38,705 bases of DNA from Lysobacter sp. Root690 (GCF_001427785.1 NZ_LMHM01000013.1:560040-598744); one strand, 5' to 3'. Shown: positions 24,232-34,066, counted from the stretch's first letter. The notes: generated from the sequence alone by a model not told the origin. Numbers and translations: made by a program.

Positions 24232-25293
24232 ATGCGCGCTCGATCGACGATCGTGGCGATGTGGTGGCTGTCGCTATTGCTCATGCTGTTGCCGCTGTCG
24301 GCCTGGGCCGCGCACGCGCCGCATTCCAAGCCGGAAGTGCGGGTCGGCATCGTCCTGTTCGACGGCGTGCAGATCATCGATTTCGCCGGGCCGTACGAGG
24401 TCTTCGGCACCGCCGGCTTCGGGGTGACGACGATGTCGGCGGACGGCAAGCCGGTCAAGACCGCGATGGGGTTGACGGTCACGCCGGACACGAGTTTCGC
24501 CGACGCGCCGGCCTTCGACGTGCTGCTGGTGCCCGGCGGCGACGTCGACGCCGCGCAGAAAAATACCGCCGTGCTCGACTTCATCCGCGCGCGTTCCGCG
24601 CCTTCGCGCTATGTGCTGTCGGTCTGCACCGGCGCCTTCATCCTCGGCGCGACCGGATTGCTCGACGGCCTCAAGGCGACGACGTTCCGGCCGGCGATCG
24701 AAAGCTTGGCCACCGAGTTCCCGAAGATCGACGTGATCTCCGACGTGCGCTGGGCCGACAACGGCAAGTTCATCACCGCCGCGGGTTTGTCGTCCGGCAT
24801 CGACGCGGCCTTGCACGTGGTCGAGAAAGTGCGCGGCGACCAGTTCGCCCGAGCGACCGCGCTGCGCCTGGAATACGACTGGCAGCGCGAACACGGCTTC
24901 GTGCGCAGCAAGATGGCCGATCGCTATTTCCCCAAGCAGTTTTCCACCGTGGTCGCCTGGCCGAAAGACATCAAGTTCGAAGGCCTGATCTCGGTCGGCG
25001 ATGCGCGGCAGTGGCGCATCCGCTACCGAGTCACCACCGCCACCTCGGCGGAAGCGCTGTCGAAGCTGATCAATGCCGGCGTGGTCAAAGCGGGCGGATG
25101 GACGCGTGAACCGACGTCGAGCGGCTTGCGTTGGCGCGGCGAGCAGGAGGGCCATCGGCTCGTCATGGCGCTGGGCACGTATCCGTCCGATGCGGGTGGC
25201 AGCTATGAGATCGAGATGACGATCGCGGTGGATGGTGCGTCTGTGTCCGATGCAATCGATAAGGTTGCGGCTGCGAAAACCGCGGCGTCTTGA
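24232..25293 (+). CDS. exported DJ-1/PfpI protein with extra C-terminal domain
   Basis: 353 aa. A signal peptide (about 1-26, MRARS start, cleavage near SAWA) sends it to the periplasm, unusual for the DJ-1/PfpI superfamily. Residues about 35-210 form the DJ-1 domain, with VGIVLFDGVQIIDFAGPYEV, the acidic DVLLVPGGD and the nucleophile elbow SVCTGAFILG holding Cys132. The last 120 residues (from about AWPKDIKFEGLISVGDARQW) form a separate alpha/beta domain not normally found in this family. AAAGGTAG before the ATG at 24232 supports the start over the open frame from 24187. It follows the GlxA-type regulator. The DJ-1 part may act on reactive carbonyls or bind a ligand, which is untested. Confidence 0.87.
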   Translation: MRARSTIVAMWWLSLLLMLLPLSAWAAHAPHSKPEVRVGIVLFDGVQIIDFAGPYEVFGTAGFGVTTMSADGKPVKTAMGLTVTPDTSFADAPAFDVLLVPGGDVDAAQKNTAVLDFIRARSAPSRYVLSVCTGAFILGATGLLDGLKATTFRPAIESLATEFPKIDVISDVRWADNGKFITAAGLSSGIDAALHVVEKVRGDQFARATALRLEYDWQREHGFVRSKMADRYFPKQFSTVVAWPKDIKFEGLISVGDARQWRIRYRVTTATSAEALSKLINAGVVKAGGWTREPTSSGLRWRGEQEGHRLVMALGTYPSDAGGSYEIEMTIAVDGASVSDAIDKVAAAKTAAS

Positions 25294-25366
25294 GTCGCTT
25301 GGTGTCTGGGGTGCCGGCTCAGTGGCACGCGTCAAAGCCTGCACCAGCCTGACTTTCAGCGTGAAA

Positions 25367-25969
25367 TCAACGGGCGCAAGTATTCACATTTGCAACGAGC
25401 TCGATCGGCTGTTTACGCGGAGAAAATCGCCAGCTCTCGACGATGCGCATCGCCGCCAGATCGCATTTTGAATTCCCGGATGAACGCCTGAACCTGATAT
25501 GGGTGACGGCGCCGGCTGGCGATACCACGAATTGTATTTTCGCCGTCGGCACAAGTGCGTCATCGGGCAGGCGTCGCGGCTTGGCGCCACCCTTGTTTAT
25601 CGGTTTCGGCGCCGTTTCCTTGGGGCCGATAAGGTCGGCCAGGCGCAGGTCGGGCCCTCGTTTCCATGAAATCACCCCGGTATGTTTCCCGATGAGAATC
25701 GCATCTTGATCGGCGACGCCGGCTACTCCCGTTTTTGGCGTGCTTACCCAGTCCAGGTTCCGGTCGATGGCCGGATAGGCTAAGCCGCACCCGCCGATAA
25801 AACGCTGGCAATAATATTGAGCCATTGTTTCAGCTTGCTTCTGGGTAATGCCTGCGTCCAGGTCGACTCGACCGATTTCACCGGCCAGTTCATCCGCCAG
25901 CGTTTTGATATCTTGCGCATAGACAGGTGCGCACAAGACGAAAAGCAAGGCTGCGATAAGTTTTTTCAT
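25367..25969 (-). CDS. exported protein with TonB C-terminal-like domain
   Basis: 200 aa with a signal peptide (1-18, MKKLIAALLFVLCAPVYA). The middle part contains YYCQRFIGGCG and a run of charged residues. The last 65 residues (AKIQFVVSPAGAVTHIRFRR to SWRFSPRKQPIELVANV) match the pattern of a TonB C-terminal fold, with the typical alternating beta, then a helix ending in WRFSP. It lacks the N-terminal membrane helix and the proline-rich spacer of true TonB, so it is unlikely to energise transport; such proteins are found free in the periplasm. Four cysteines in the mature part could form two disulfides. It is convergent with the DJ-1 gene. The start at 25969 is set by the signal peptide; the longer frame to 26080 has no support. 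Confidence 0.75.
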   Translation of the reverse strand: MKKLIAALLFVLCAPVYAQDIKTLADELAGEIGRVDLDAGITQKQAETMAQYYCQRFIGGCGLAYPAIDRNLDWVSTPKTGVAGVADQDAILIGKHTGVISWKRGPDLRLADLIGPKETAPKPINKGGAKPRRLPDDALVPTAKIQFVVSPAGAVTHIRFRRSSGNSKCDLAAMRIVESWRFSPRKQPIELVANVNTCAR

Positions 25970-26266
25970 CGTGTGGCCCAGGCTGGATGACAAAAACGGC
26001 GTTGGGGTGGGAGTCGCGAGGCGGAAGTCCGAACCATTACCGGCATGATCCGCCGCGTGGTCCGACTCATGGCTGAGCATAGTGGCAACGCGGTTCGTGG
26101 CGTGCCACCGGCCGGGGATAGGGCTATGACACGCTCGGCCTGAGCGCGCGGCGAACCGTGATCGTGCTCAAACCTCGGCCCGTCCGGCATTCACTGACGG
26201 CAGACATCGCTGCCAGCCGCACCGCGCAGTTACGATGAGCCAACCGTCAAGGAGCCCCGAACCCCC

Positions 26267-26617
26267 ATGAGCACCGAGATCGAATCACTGCAATCCGACC
26301 TGCGCCGATTCGCGGACGAGCGCGAATGGGGGGCGTTCCACACGCCCAAGAATCTGGCCTGCGCCTTGTCGGTGGAGGCGGCCGAATTGCTGGAGCACTT
26401 CCAGTGGCTGACCGAGGCGCAAAGCTGGGCGCTCGACGAGCCCAAGCGGTCCGAGGTGGCCGCTGAAATGGCCGATGTCTTTCTGTATCTGCTGCAATTG
26501 TCGATGCGTCTGGACATCGATCTGGTCGCCGCCGCGCGCCGCAAGATGATCGCGAACGCGAAGAAGTATCCGGTCGAGCATACGAAAGGGCGCATCGCCA
26601 AGATCGCCGAGGAATGA
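26267..26617 (+). CDS. MazG-like nucleotide pyrophosphohydrolase
   Basis: 116-aa all-alpha NTP pyrophosphohydrolase of the MazG/dCTPase type, which removes pyrophosphate from non-canonical or excess (d)NTPs. The metal-binding signature is clear: Glu37 and Glu40 in VEAAELLEHFQW and Glu67 and Asp70 in EMADVFLYLLQL. Conserved KNLACALSVEA precedes them, and the KKYPVEHTKG tail matches the family. Length fits the short single-domain branch. It starts at ATG 26267 and ends 83 nt before a strong bidirectional terminator. It is convergent with parC. Confidence 0.93.
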   Translation: MSTEIESLQSDLRRFADEREWGAFHTPKNLACALSVEAAELLEHFQWLTEAQSWALDEPKRSEVAAEMADVFLYLLQLSMRLDIDLVAAARRKMIANAKKYPVEHTKGRIAKIAEE

Positions 26618-26700
26618 GGGGCGCGCAGTCGCGGGATGCGTGCATTTCGATGAAGAACCCCGCCGCTGTTCCTGCTCAACCGTCCAAACGCGACTTATAA

Positions 26701-26732
26701 AAAAAGCCGCCCTTTTTACGGGGCGGCTTTTT
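26701..26732. terminator. bidirectional rho-independent terminator
   Basis: AAAAAGCCGCCC and GGGCGGCTTTTT form a strong stem with an 8-nt loop, with U-runs on both strands. It lies between the convergent MazG-like gene and parC and serves both. Confidence 0.93.
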
Positions 26733-26789
26733 AATGCTTGCGATGGCAACGTATGCCGCGATACCTCGCGCCTGCGCGCGCAGCCGCGA

Positions 26790-29033
26790 TCACTCCACCG
26801 CCAAACCTTCGACCTTCTGCCAGCCGCGCGGCAACAAACCGCCGCGAGTCGCGCGCGCGCCCAGGTACGGCTCGAGTTCCTTGAACGAAAGGCTCATCGT
26901 GCGCGCGCCCGACTTGATGCTCAACGTCGTGCCGGGCGCGACCACCGCCACCGCGACCACGCGCTCGGTGCCGAGCTTGGCCTTGGGGATGTCGATGATC
27001 TTGTTGCCCTTGCCCTTGTCGAGTTCCGGCAGTTCGTTGACCGGGAACGCGAGCAGGTGGCCGACGTTGGTCACCGCGACCACGCGGTCTTGTTCGACAT
27101 CGCCGACCTGCGCCGGTTGCAGCACCTTGGCGTTCGGCGTCAGCGACAGCATCGCCTTGCCGGCCTTGTTGCGGCCGGTGAGGTTTTCGAAGCGGGTGAC
27201 GAAGCCGTAGCCATGAGAACTGGCCAGAACGAAGCGCATGTCGTTGTCGCCAGCCGCCAGCGTCTGGAACGAAGCGCCCGCGACAGGCGCGAACCGCCCG
27301 GTCAGCGGCTCGCCGTTACCGCGCGCCGAAGGCAGGCTGTGGATCAGCGCCGAGTACGAACGCCCGGTCGAATCCAGGAACGCGACCTGCTGCGTGCTGC
27401 GACCGCGCGCGGCGCCGAGCAGGCTGTCGCCGTCGCGATAGCTCAGGGTCGCCGCGTCGATCTCGTGACCCTTGGCCGCGCGCACCCAACCCTTTTCGCT
27501 GATGACCACGGTCATCGGCTCGCTGGCGACCAGTTCGGTCTCCGACAGCGCCTGCGCGGCGCTGCGCGCGACCAGCGGCGAACGGCGCGCGTCGCCGAAC
27601 TTCTTGGCGTCGGCGATCAGTTCGTCCTTGATCAGCTTCTTGAGCTTGGCCTTGCTGCCGAGCAGGGCGATCAGTTGTTCGCGTTCTTTCTGCAATTCGT
27701 CCTGCTCGCCGCGGATCTTCATTTCCTCCAGGCGCGCGAGCTGGCGCAGCCGGGTTTCCATGATGTAGTCGGTCTGTTCCTCGCTCAGGCCGAAGCGCGC
27801 CATCAACACCGCGCGCGGTTCGTCCTCGGTGCGGATGATGCGGATCACTTCGTCGAGATTGAGGAACGCGACCAGCAAGCCTTCCAACAGGTGCAGGCGG
27901 CGCTCGACCTTGTCCAGACGATGGGTCAGGCGGCGGGTGACGGTGTCGGTGCGGAAGGTCAGCCACTCGCTCAGCAGTGCCTTGAGGCCCTTAACCTGCG
28001 GGCGGCCGTCCAGGCCGATGATGTTGATGTTGACCCGGAAGCTCTTCTCCATGTCCGTGGTCGCGAACAGATGGCCCATGAGCTGTTCGACGTCGACCCG
28101 GTTGGAGCGCGGCACCAGCACGATCCGGGTCGGATTGGCGTGGTCGGATTCGTCGCGGATGTCTTCCAGCCACGGCAGCTTCTTGGCCCGCATCTGGGTG
28201 GCGATCTGTTCGATCACCTTGCCCGGCGAGGCCTGGTAGGGCAGCGCGGTGATGACGATGTTGGCGCCGTCTTTCTCGTAGATGGCGCGGGCGCGCACGC
28301 TGCCCAGGCCGGTTTCGTACATCTGCAGCAGGTCGCTGCGCGAGGTGATGATCTCGGCCGGGGTCGGATAGTCCGGGCCGAGCACGTGCTCGCACAGGTC
28401 GCGGGTGGTCGCGTCCGGGTCGTCGAGCAGGCGCACGCAAGCGCTGACGATTTCGTTGAGGTTGTGCGGCGGCACGTCGGTGGCCATGCCGACCGCGATG
28501 CCGGTGGTGCCGTTGAGCAGCAGGTGCGGCAGGCGCGCCGGCATCCAGGTCGGTTCTTCCAGGGTGCCGTCGAAATTGGGCGTCCAGTCGACCGTGCCGT
28601 GGCCGAGCTCGCCCAGCAGCACTTCGGCGATCGGGGTCAGCTTGGACTCGGTGTAGCGCATCGCCGCGAACGACTTGGGATCGTCGCTGGAACCGAAGTT
28701 GCCCTGACCCTCGACCAGCGGATAGCGGTACGAGAACGGCTGCGCCATCAGCACCATCGCCTCGTAGCAGGCGCTGTCGCCGTGCGGATGGTATTTACCG
28801 ATCACGTCGCCGACGGTGCGCGCCGACTTCTTGGGCTTGGCCCCGGCGTTGAGGCCGAGCTCGCTCATCGCATAGATGATGCGGCGCTGCACCGGCTTGA
28901 GGCCGTCGCCGATGAAGGGCAGGGCGCGGTCCAGGACCACGTACATCGAGTAGTCGAGGTAGGCGCGCTCGGCGTACTCGCGCAAGGGAATCTGTTCGAA
29001 GCCGTGGAACACCGGACGTACGGGATCAGTCAT
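26790..29033 (-). CDS. parC: DNA topoisomerase IV subunit A
   Basis: Cuts and rejoins DNA for decatenation of daughter chromosomes, working with ParE. The 747-aa product opens with the winged-helix breakage domain. The catalytic tyrosine is Tyr127 in AAMRYTES, and the quinolone-determining region reads [12 protein letters not shown] with Ser87 and Glu91, the unchanged residues at positions where resistance mutations usually occur. The C-terminal half carries coiled-coil and beta-pinwheel segments (from about residue 490). Length and sequence fit ParC rather than GyrA (no GyrA-box was seen). It is a single gene ending 57 nt before the shared terminator. Confidence 0.97.
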   Translation of the reverse strand: MTDPVRPVFHGFEQIPLREYAERAYLDYSMYVVLDRALPFIGDGLKPVQRRIIYAMSELGLNAGAKPKKSARTVGDVIGKYHPHGDSACYEAMVLMAQPFSYRYPLVEGQGNFGSSDDPKSFAAMRYTESKLTPIAEVLLGELGHGTVDWTPNFDGTLEEPTWMPARLPHLLLNGTTGIAVGMATDVPPHNLNEIVSACVRLLDDPDATTRDLCEHVLGPDYPTPAEIITSRSDLLQMYETGLGSVRARAIYEKDGANIVITALPYQASPGKVIEQIATQMRAKKLPWLEDIRDESDHANPTRIVLVPRSNRVDVEQLMGHLFATTDMEKSFRVNINIIGLDGRPQVKGLKALLSEWLTFRTDTVTRRLTHRLDKVERRLHLLEGLLVAFLNLDEVIRIIRTEDEPRAVLMARFGLSEEQTDYIMETRLRQLARLEEMKIRGEQDELQKEREQLIALLGSKAKLKKLIKDELIADAKKFGDARRSPLVARSAAQALSETELVASEPMTVVISEKGWVRAAKGHEIDAATLSYRDGDSLLGAARGRSTQQVAFLDSTGRSYSALIHSLPSARGNGEPLTGRFAPVAGASFQTLAAGDNDMRFVLASSHGYGFVTRFENLTGRNKAGKAMLSLTPNAKVLQPAQVGDVEQDRVVAVTNVGHLLAFPVNELPELDKGKGNKIIDIPKAKLGTERVVAVAVVAPGTTLSIKSGARTMSLSFKELEPYLGARATRGGLLPRGWQKVEGLAVE

Positions 29034-29185
29034 GGAACCTTGAGGCGGGTAGGGCAGACCGGGGATTCTACCCGCGGACGCGTTTCACCGGGTGCGACTG
29101 GACGGCGATGCAGGCCGCGCAAGGCTTTGGCGGTATCCTCGGCGGCCTGTCGATGGCCGTTGACGGCCGCCAAAGGGAGTCGCCC

Positions 29186-30007
29186 ATGCCCGTGAGCCTG
29201 TTGTGGATGCGTTCGCCGGCCGTCGCCGCGGCGATCCTGGCCCTCGCCACCGCCTGTTCGCAGGGGCCGGCGCAGGCGCGCAGCCATGTCCCGGTCGATT
29301 CCTACCGGGTGGTGGCGAGCTATCCGCACGACCCGGGCGCCTTCACCCAGGGGTTGATCTTCAAGGACGGCTTTCTGTACGAGAGCACCGGCCTGTACGG
29401 GCAGTCGTCGGTGCGCAAGGTCGAGCTGGACACCGGCCGGGTCCTGCACAAGACCGACCTGCCGGCATCGGTGTTCGGCGAAGGCATGACCGACCGCGGC
29501 CAGCAGCTGCTGGTGCTGACCTGGACCACCGGGGTCGGCTATGTACTGAACCTGCCCGGTTTCGATCAGGCCGGCACCTTCGCCTACCCGGGCGAGGGCT
29601 GGGGCCTGACCCGCTCGGCCGATGCGCTGTACATGAGCGACGGCAGTTCGCAGATCCGCGTGCTCGACCCCAAGACGCTGAAGGAGCGCGCGCGCATCGA
29701 CGTCAGCGACGAGGGCCGTCCGATCGACCAGCTCAACGAACTGGAGTGGGTGAAGGGCGAGCTGTACGCCAATGTCTGGCAGACCGACCGGATCGCGCGG
29801 ATCGATCCCAAGACCGGCCACGTGCTCGGCTGGATCGACCTGACCGGGTTGCTGCGCGAGCACGGCCGGCCGCATCGCGGCGTCGACGTGCTCAACGGCA
29901 TCGCCTACGACGCCGCGCGCGACCGGCTGTTCGTGACCGGCAAGCTGTGGCCGGACCTGTTCGAGATCCAGCGGGTGCCGGCGGCCGCATCCTCCGGCAA
30001 GCGCTGA
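29186..30007 (+). CDS. glutaminyl-peptide cyclotransferase (plant/bacterial type)
   Basis: 273 aa. Turns N-terminal glutamine of peptides into pyroglutamate, releasing ammonia. This is the beta-propeller family (PF05096-like), recognised from the repeats PHDPGAFTQGLIFKDGFLYE, STGLYGQSSVRKVELDTGRV and the later DQLNELEWVKGELYANVW with HRGVDVLNGIAYD. An N-terminal signal precedes it; LATAC near residue 24 could be a lipobox, making it a periplasmic lipoprotein, though the match is imperfect. AAAGGGAG lies before the ATG at 29186; the frame to 29108 is unsupported. It is divergent from parC. The physiological targets are not known. Confidence 0.9.
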   Translation: MPVSLLWMRSPAVAAAILALATACSQGPAQARSHVPVDSYRVVASYPHDPGAFTQGLIFKDGFLYESTGLYGQSSVRKVELDTGRVLHKTDLPASVFGEGMTDRGQQLLVLTWTTGVGYVLNLPGFDQAGTFAYPGEGWGLTRSADALYMSDGSSQIRVLDPKTLKERARIDVSDEGRPIDQLNELEWVKGELYANVWQTDRIARIDPKTGHVLGWIDLTGLLREHGRPHRGVDVLNGIAYDAARDRLFVTGKLWPDLFEIQRVPAAASSGKR

Positions 30008-30029
30008 GCGCACGGGTTCGCGGACCGCC

Positions 30030-30596
30030 TCACACCCCGCGCAGCCGGCCGTTCTCCACCATGAACAGCGCGTCGCGGAAACGAGGGTGGGCGGCCTGCA
30101 CGTCTTGCAGCAGGCCGACCTCGACGGCGAAAAAACGCAGCATCGAATTCCACGGCTGCGCCATCAGTTCGATCCGGCCTTCGCGAAAGAAGCACAGCTC
30201 GTCCGAAGCCAGTTCGGCGTCGGTCGCATGCCAGCGGTTGAAGTCGGTCAGGCCGAGCAGGTAGGCGGTGTAGGCGCTGAACTCGCAGACCTCCAGGTCG
30301 AAACGTTCGCCGTCCAGCTCGACATCGCGCATCGTCTCGGCCGCCGACAACTCCAGCACCCGGGCGATGCCGCACTCGGCGAACCCGCCATCGGCGCTAT
30401 CGTGCGCGGCCCGGTGGTTGCTGAAACCGATCCGGTCGTAGCGTGCGGCCAGGATCGCGGCGAGGTCGCGCCAGGTGCTTTCGGGCAACCGCGCCCAGGC
30501 ATGCAGGTGACCGTCGCCGTCGAACACCGGGTCGACCACCAGCAACGCGTCGACCTGCCAGGGTCTGGATCTGCGGGCGATGTCGGTCTGGTTCAT
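30030..30596 (-). CDS. hypothetical protein, 188 aa
   Basis: 188 aa, soluble with no signal or membrane segment. It opens [20 protein letters not shown] and contains acidic, Trp- and Phe-rich segments ([40 protein letters not shown]), mixed alpha/beta. I recognise no family. ATG 30596 was chosen; a TTG four codons upstream is also possible and no ribosome site is clear. It is convergent with the glutaminyl cyclase, with 22 nt between stops, and divergent from the two-component system. The frame is full-length and G/C-rich at third positions. Confidence 0.65.
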   Translation of the reverse strand: MNQTDIARRSRPWQVDALLVVDPVFDGDGHLHAWARLPESTWRDLAAILAARYDRIGFSNHRAAHDSADGGFAECGIARVLELSAAETMRDVELDGERFDLEVCEFSAYTAYLLGLTDFNRWHATDAELASDELCFFREGRIELMAQPWNSMLRFFAVEVGLLQDVQAAHPRFRDALFMVENGRLRGV

Positions 30597-30667
30597 CGGA
30601 GGCGGCAACCGGCGAATCGGCGGTCAGGACCTGGCCAACACTAGCCCTCCCGCGTCGGCCGCGCCAA

Positions 30668-30683
30668 CTGACGAATTTGTCAG
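30668..30683. promoter_or_regulatory. palindromic operator candidate of the metal two-component system
   Basis: CTGAC-GAATTT-GTCAG, a perfect 5-bp inverted repeat around an AT-rich centre, between divergent genes 30030 (-) and 30901 (+). Response regulators of the CusR/CopR class bind TGACA-like palindromes of this kind, often in front of their own genes. Autoregulation here is inferred. The rest of the 304-nt gap holds a TCTAGAG at 30715, a weak -10 candidate. Confidence 0.5.
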
Positions 30684-30900
30684 CCAAGCGACAGCGTGGC
30701 GTAGGCCGGGCGAGTCTAGAGTCTCGCGATGGCCCCTGTCCTCCCACGGGCGCCATCGGCGGCGTTTCTCTCCAAGGGCGCCGCCCCCTATTCCAGCCGC
30801 CCGCGATGCCTCCGCCTGGCGCAGTTGTACGATGGCCCGGACCGGGCCCGCGTCAGGACACCTACGCCGCAATGAACGCCGCCTCAATGAAGTCGCCGCA

Positions 30901-31617
30901 ATGAAATTGCTGATCGTCGAGGACGAAGCCAAGACCGCCGACTACCTGCGCGACGGTCTGGCCGAGCAGGGCTGGGCGGTCGATGTCGCGCGCGACGGCA
31001 CCACCGGCCTGCATCTGGCGCGCGAACTCGATTACGACGTGATCGTGCTCGACGTGATGCTGCCCGGCATGGACGGTTTCGCGGTGTTGCGCGAACTGCG
31101 CCTGCGCAAGCAGACCCCGGTGATCATGCTGACCGCGCGCGACCGCATCGACGATCGCGTGCACGGCCTCGGCGCGGGCGCCGACGACTACTTGGTGAAA
31201 CCCTTTTCCTTCATCGAACTGCTGGCGCGGTTGCAGGCGCTGGTGCGGCGCGGCCGCCAGCAGGAACCGACCGAACTGCAGATCGGCGACCTGCAGATCA
31301 ACCTGATCGCGCGCCGCGCCTTCCGTGACGCCACCCGGCTCGATCTGACCGGCAAGGAGTTCGCGCTGCTGGCCCTGCTGGCGCAGCGGCGCGGCCAGAT
31401 CCTGTCCAAGACGGTGATCGCCGCGCAGGTGTGGGACATCAATTTCGACAGCCACACCAACGTGGTCGAGGTGGCGATCAAGCGCCTGCGCGCGAAGATC
31501 GACGGCCCGTTCCGCAACAAGCTGCTGCACACCGTGCGCGGCATGGGCTACGTGCTGGAAGCGCGCGAGGGCGACGAGGACGACGACACGCCCGCGGCCG
31601 GACGGACTTTGGCATGA
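30901..31617 (+). CDS. OmpR/CusR-type heavy-metal response regulator
   Basis: 238-aa transcription factor. Receiver domain (1 to about 115): acidic Glu7-Asp8, phosphoacceptor Asp51 in [12 protein letters not shown], and Lys100 in DYLVKPF. Winged-helix DNA-binding domain (about 135-225): [20 protein letters not shown], then [18 protein letters not shown] and [11 protein letters not shown]. This sequence matches the heavy-metal response-regulator subgroup (CusR, CopR, IrlR), so copper, silver or zinc are likely inputs, but no efflux gene is nearby. The ATG at 30901 starts the canonical MKLLIVEDE; the frame extends to 30580 without support. Its kinase begins 7 nt later. Confidence 0.94.
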   Translation: MKLLIVEDEAKTADYLRDGLAEQGWAVDVARDGTTGLHLARELDYDVIVLDVMLPGMDGFAVLRELRLRKQTPVIMLTARDRIDDRVHGLGAGADDYLVKPFSFIELLARLQALVRRGRQQEPTELQIGDLQINLIARRAFRDATRLDLTGKEFALLALLAQRRGQILSKTVIAAQVWDINFDSHTNVVEVAIKRLRAKIDGPFRNKLLHTVRGMGYVLEAREGDEDDDTPAAGRTLA

Positions 31618-31624
31618 GGCCGGC

Positions 31625-33046
31625 ATGAAGCGCGTGCGCGATCTGTCCATCGCCCAGCGCCTGGCGGCGATGTTCGCGCTCGCCGCGCTGTTGGTGTTCG
31701 CCCTGGTCGGGGTGGCGCTGTATCACGTGCTGCAGACCCAGATCGTGCGTTACCAGCACGCCGAGCTGGCGACCAAGTTGCGCTATGTGGTCGGCAGCGT
31801 GGCCTTGTGCGAAACCCACGAGCGCTGGCTCAAGGTCGAGGACAAGGTGCAGAACCTGATCTCCAGCGACCGCAGCACCAAGGTCTGGGCCTGGAGTTCG
31901 AATCCGGACTACCGCATCGGCGACGGCGAACCGAAGATCAGCGGCGCGATCAGTCGCCGTGATCTGGGCATGGGGCGCTTGCTCCTGCCGGGCGCCGAAT
32001 ACCCGTATCGCACCTTGCAGGAACTGGTACCCGCGTTGGGCAATCGTCCCGCGGTGCAAGTGTCGGTCGCGATTGACTCGAAACCCTATGTGTCGGCGCT
32101 GCGCTGGTTCACCCTGATCATGGTGGCGCTGGGCGTGTGCGGTATCGCCCTGGTCGCCTTGCTCGGGCACTGGATCGCGCGGGTCGGCCTGCGCCCGCTG
32201 CAGCGGCTGTCGAACGAAGCGCAGACCTTGAGCCCGAGCAATCTGTCGCAACGCCTGCAGCCGGCCGAATTGCCGCCCGAACTGGGGCGCCTGACCGGGA
32301 CGTTCAACCGCGCGCTCGATCGCCTGGAAGCGGCCTACACAAGGCTGGATGCGTTCAATGCCGATGTCGCCCACGAACTGCGCACGCCGCTGACCAATCT
32401 GATGGGCCAGACCCAGGTCGCGTTGTCGCGTCCGCGCGAGGTCGCGCAACTCGAAGACGTGCTGCAATCGAATCTGGAAGAACTCGAACGCATGCGCGGC
32501 ATCATCAACGACATGCTGTTCCTGTCGCGCGCCGGGCAGGGCGATATCGCCCTGGACCGGGTCTGCGTGCCGCTGGCCGAAGAAGTCGCGAAGACCGGGG
32601 AATTCCTCGAATACTTGCTAGAGGAAGCCGGTATGCAGTTGCGTATCGACGGCGCTGTCGATGCGTGGATCGACACATCGTTGTTTCGCCGCGCGATGAC
32701 CAATCTGCTGCACAACGCGGTTCAGCACGCGACTCCGGGGTCGGAAATCGTGGTCGAACTGCGCGACGGCGACGCGGCGTACAGCGACTGCGGCACCGGC
32801 GCGCGTGTGGCCGTGCGCAACCACGGTGCTGGTGTGCCGCCGCAGCATCTGGCGCGGATGTTCGACCGTTTCTACCGCGTCGACGCCGCCCGCGAGCATC
32901 GCGGCGAGCGGCATCACGGCCTGGGCCTGTCGATCGTCAAGGCGATCGCCTCGCTGCACGGCGGCACGGTGTTCGCCGACAGCCGCGAGGGCCGCACCAC
33001 GGTGGGTTTCAGTCTGGCGACGCCGCGACCGCATTCGCCGGCTTAG
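31625..33046 (+). CDS. heavy-metal sensor histidine kinase (CusS-like)
   Basis: 473-aa inner-membrane kinase. Two membrane helices (about 13-35 and 160-183) flank a periplasmic sensor of about 125 residues, followed by a HAMP linker (about 184-240), the dimerisation domain with phospho-acceptor His250 in VAHELRTPLTNL, and the ATPase domain (N box NLLHNAVQHA, G-type motif HHGLGLSIVKAI). The D-x-G-x-G of the ATP lid reads NHGAG, a change also typical of CusS-like kinases, which use VxNxG there. It belongs to the heavy-metal sensor subgroup. It follows its regulator by 7 nt and is the last gene of that operon. The signal is probably a periplasmic metal ion, not proven. Confidence 0.93.
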   Translation: MKRVRDLSIAQRLAAMFALAALLVFALVGVALYHVLQTQIVRYQHAELATKLRYVVGSVALCETHERWLKVEDKVQNLISSDRSTKVWAWSSNPDYRIGDGEPKISGAISRRDLGMGRLLLPGAEYPYRTLQELVPALGNRPAVQVSVAIDSKPYVSALRWFTLIMVALGVCGIALVALLGHWIARVGLRPLQRLSNEAQTLSPSNLSQRLQPAELPPELGRLTGTFNRALDRLEAAYTRLDAFNADVAHELRTPLTNLMGQTQVALSRPREVAQLEDVLQSNLEELERMRGIINDMLFLSRAGQGDIALDRVCVPLAEEVAKTGEFLEYLLEEAGMQLRIDGAVDAWIDTSLFRRAMTNLLHNAVQHATPGSEIVVELRDGDAAYSDCGTGARVAVRNHGAGVPPQHLARMFDRFYRVDAAREHRGERHHGLGLSIVKAIASLHGGTVFADSREGRTTVGFSLATPRPHSPA

Positions 33047-33161
33047 CAGCCTGCGAGCTTGGTGAAAGCTGTGAGGTCTCGATGGGAGGGAGTTTCAACT
33101 CCGACTCCCGAAGCATCGCAAGCGTAAGCGCACGCCGCGGCAAAAACCGCGCGACACAGGC

Positions 33162-33599
33162 TCAGCGATGCAGGTCGCCCGCCGCCTCTGGCTGATAACG
33201 CAACCCCAGCACGCGCAGGCGCGCACTGCGTCCGCCCGGCAACGGCCAGGCGATATGCGCGCCGACCCGCAGGCCGAGCAATGCGCTGCCGACCGGCGCC
33301 AAGATCGAAATACGTTCGGCGCTGCCGTCGGCATCGCGCGGATACACCAGCGCGGCTTCGCGCTCTTCGCCGCTGGCTTCATCGACGAAACGGATCACCG
33401 AATTCATCGTGATCGCATCGGCGGGGACCTGCGCGGGTTCAACTACTTCGGCGCGGTCGAGTTCGCGGCGCAGGCCGGAGACATCGATGCCCGCCGGCAA
33501 GGCTTGTTCGAGCAAGGCTTCGAGCCGCTCGCAATCCAGGCGCGAAATCACCAGCGGAGGAGGCAGGCCGGACGGGTGGAGCAGATGACGGTCGTTCAT
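33162..33599 (-). CDS. GreA/GreB-like Rnk protein (nucleoside diphosphate kinase regulator)
   Basis: 145 aa. An N-terminal helical stretch (about 15-55, VISRLDCERLEALLEQAL, then a leucine-rich helix) is followed by the GreA/GreB C-terminal FKBP-like domain (about 60-140): VPADAITMNSVIRFVDEASG, ALVYPRDAD, ISILAPVGSALLGLRVG, W. This is the layout of Rnk, an RNA-polymerase-binding protein shorter than GreA that lacks the long coiled-coil. The role is transcription modulation through the secondary channel, inferred from family. ATG 33599 has GGAG upstream; the frame to 33644 is unsupported. It is convergent with the kinase operon. Confidence 0.88.
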   Translation of the reverse strand: MNDRHLLHPSGLPPPLVISRLDCERLEALLEQALPAGIDVSGLRRELDRAEVVEPAQVPADAITMNSVIRFVDEASGEEREAALVYPRDADGSAERISILAPVGSALLGLRVGAHIAWPLPGGRSARLRVLGLRYQPEAAGDLHR

Positions 33600-34066
33600 G
33601 GTGGATCTCCAAAGCAAGAACGGGCGACGCACCGTGTACGCCACCCGTGGACTGAGAGTAGCTGCGGACCATAGCCCGCACGCCCGGCTTCATCAAGCCA
33701 GCCGCGCCGCGCCGCCGCGCGGCTGCAGCGCGCATCCATCGTCGCGCACCGACCGTATCAATCCGCGTGGGCCGAACAGCGGCCGTTTCGTGAATCGCGA
33801 TGGATGCCGTCGTCTACAACGCCAACCCGTTCCGCGCCGCGAGTCTGAAGAACGGCGCGCGGGATTTGTCGATGCGTGCGCGGCGGCCGGCCCGGCCGCC
33901 ACCGGGTCGGACCGGCACGGTGGCGCGACCGCACCCGGGCTGTCAGCAACCGCGCCCTGGCGCACGCTTCGCTCACGCCGGCGCCGGATATTTGCCGAAT
34001 CTGTCCGCTGCGCGGCTAGTATCCCTGCCTGAGTGTGCCGTTTCGGCACGCACGACCGAGACCCAG
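33600..34066. other. intergenic region between Rnk-like and sigma factor genes
   Basis: 467 nt that should carry the divergent promoters. It contains CGGATATTTGCCGAA at 33985-33999, a near match to a sequence before the RstA-like gene. Open frames across it (33800 onward) join the sigma gene in frame but have no ribosome site and lack homology. Confidence 0.4.

Noticed and set aside
25367-25969. TonB energy-transducing protein
   Set aside because: Only the C-terminal fold is TonB-like; a cleavable signal peptide replaces the membrane helix and there is no proline-rich spacer or ExbB/ExbD gene.
26640-29195. 851-codon open frame antisense to parC
   Set aside because: parC is unambiguous on the other strand; long antisense frames are usual in high-GC genes. 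The frame also runs through the strong terminator at 26701.
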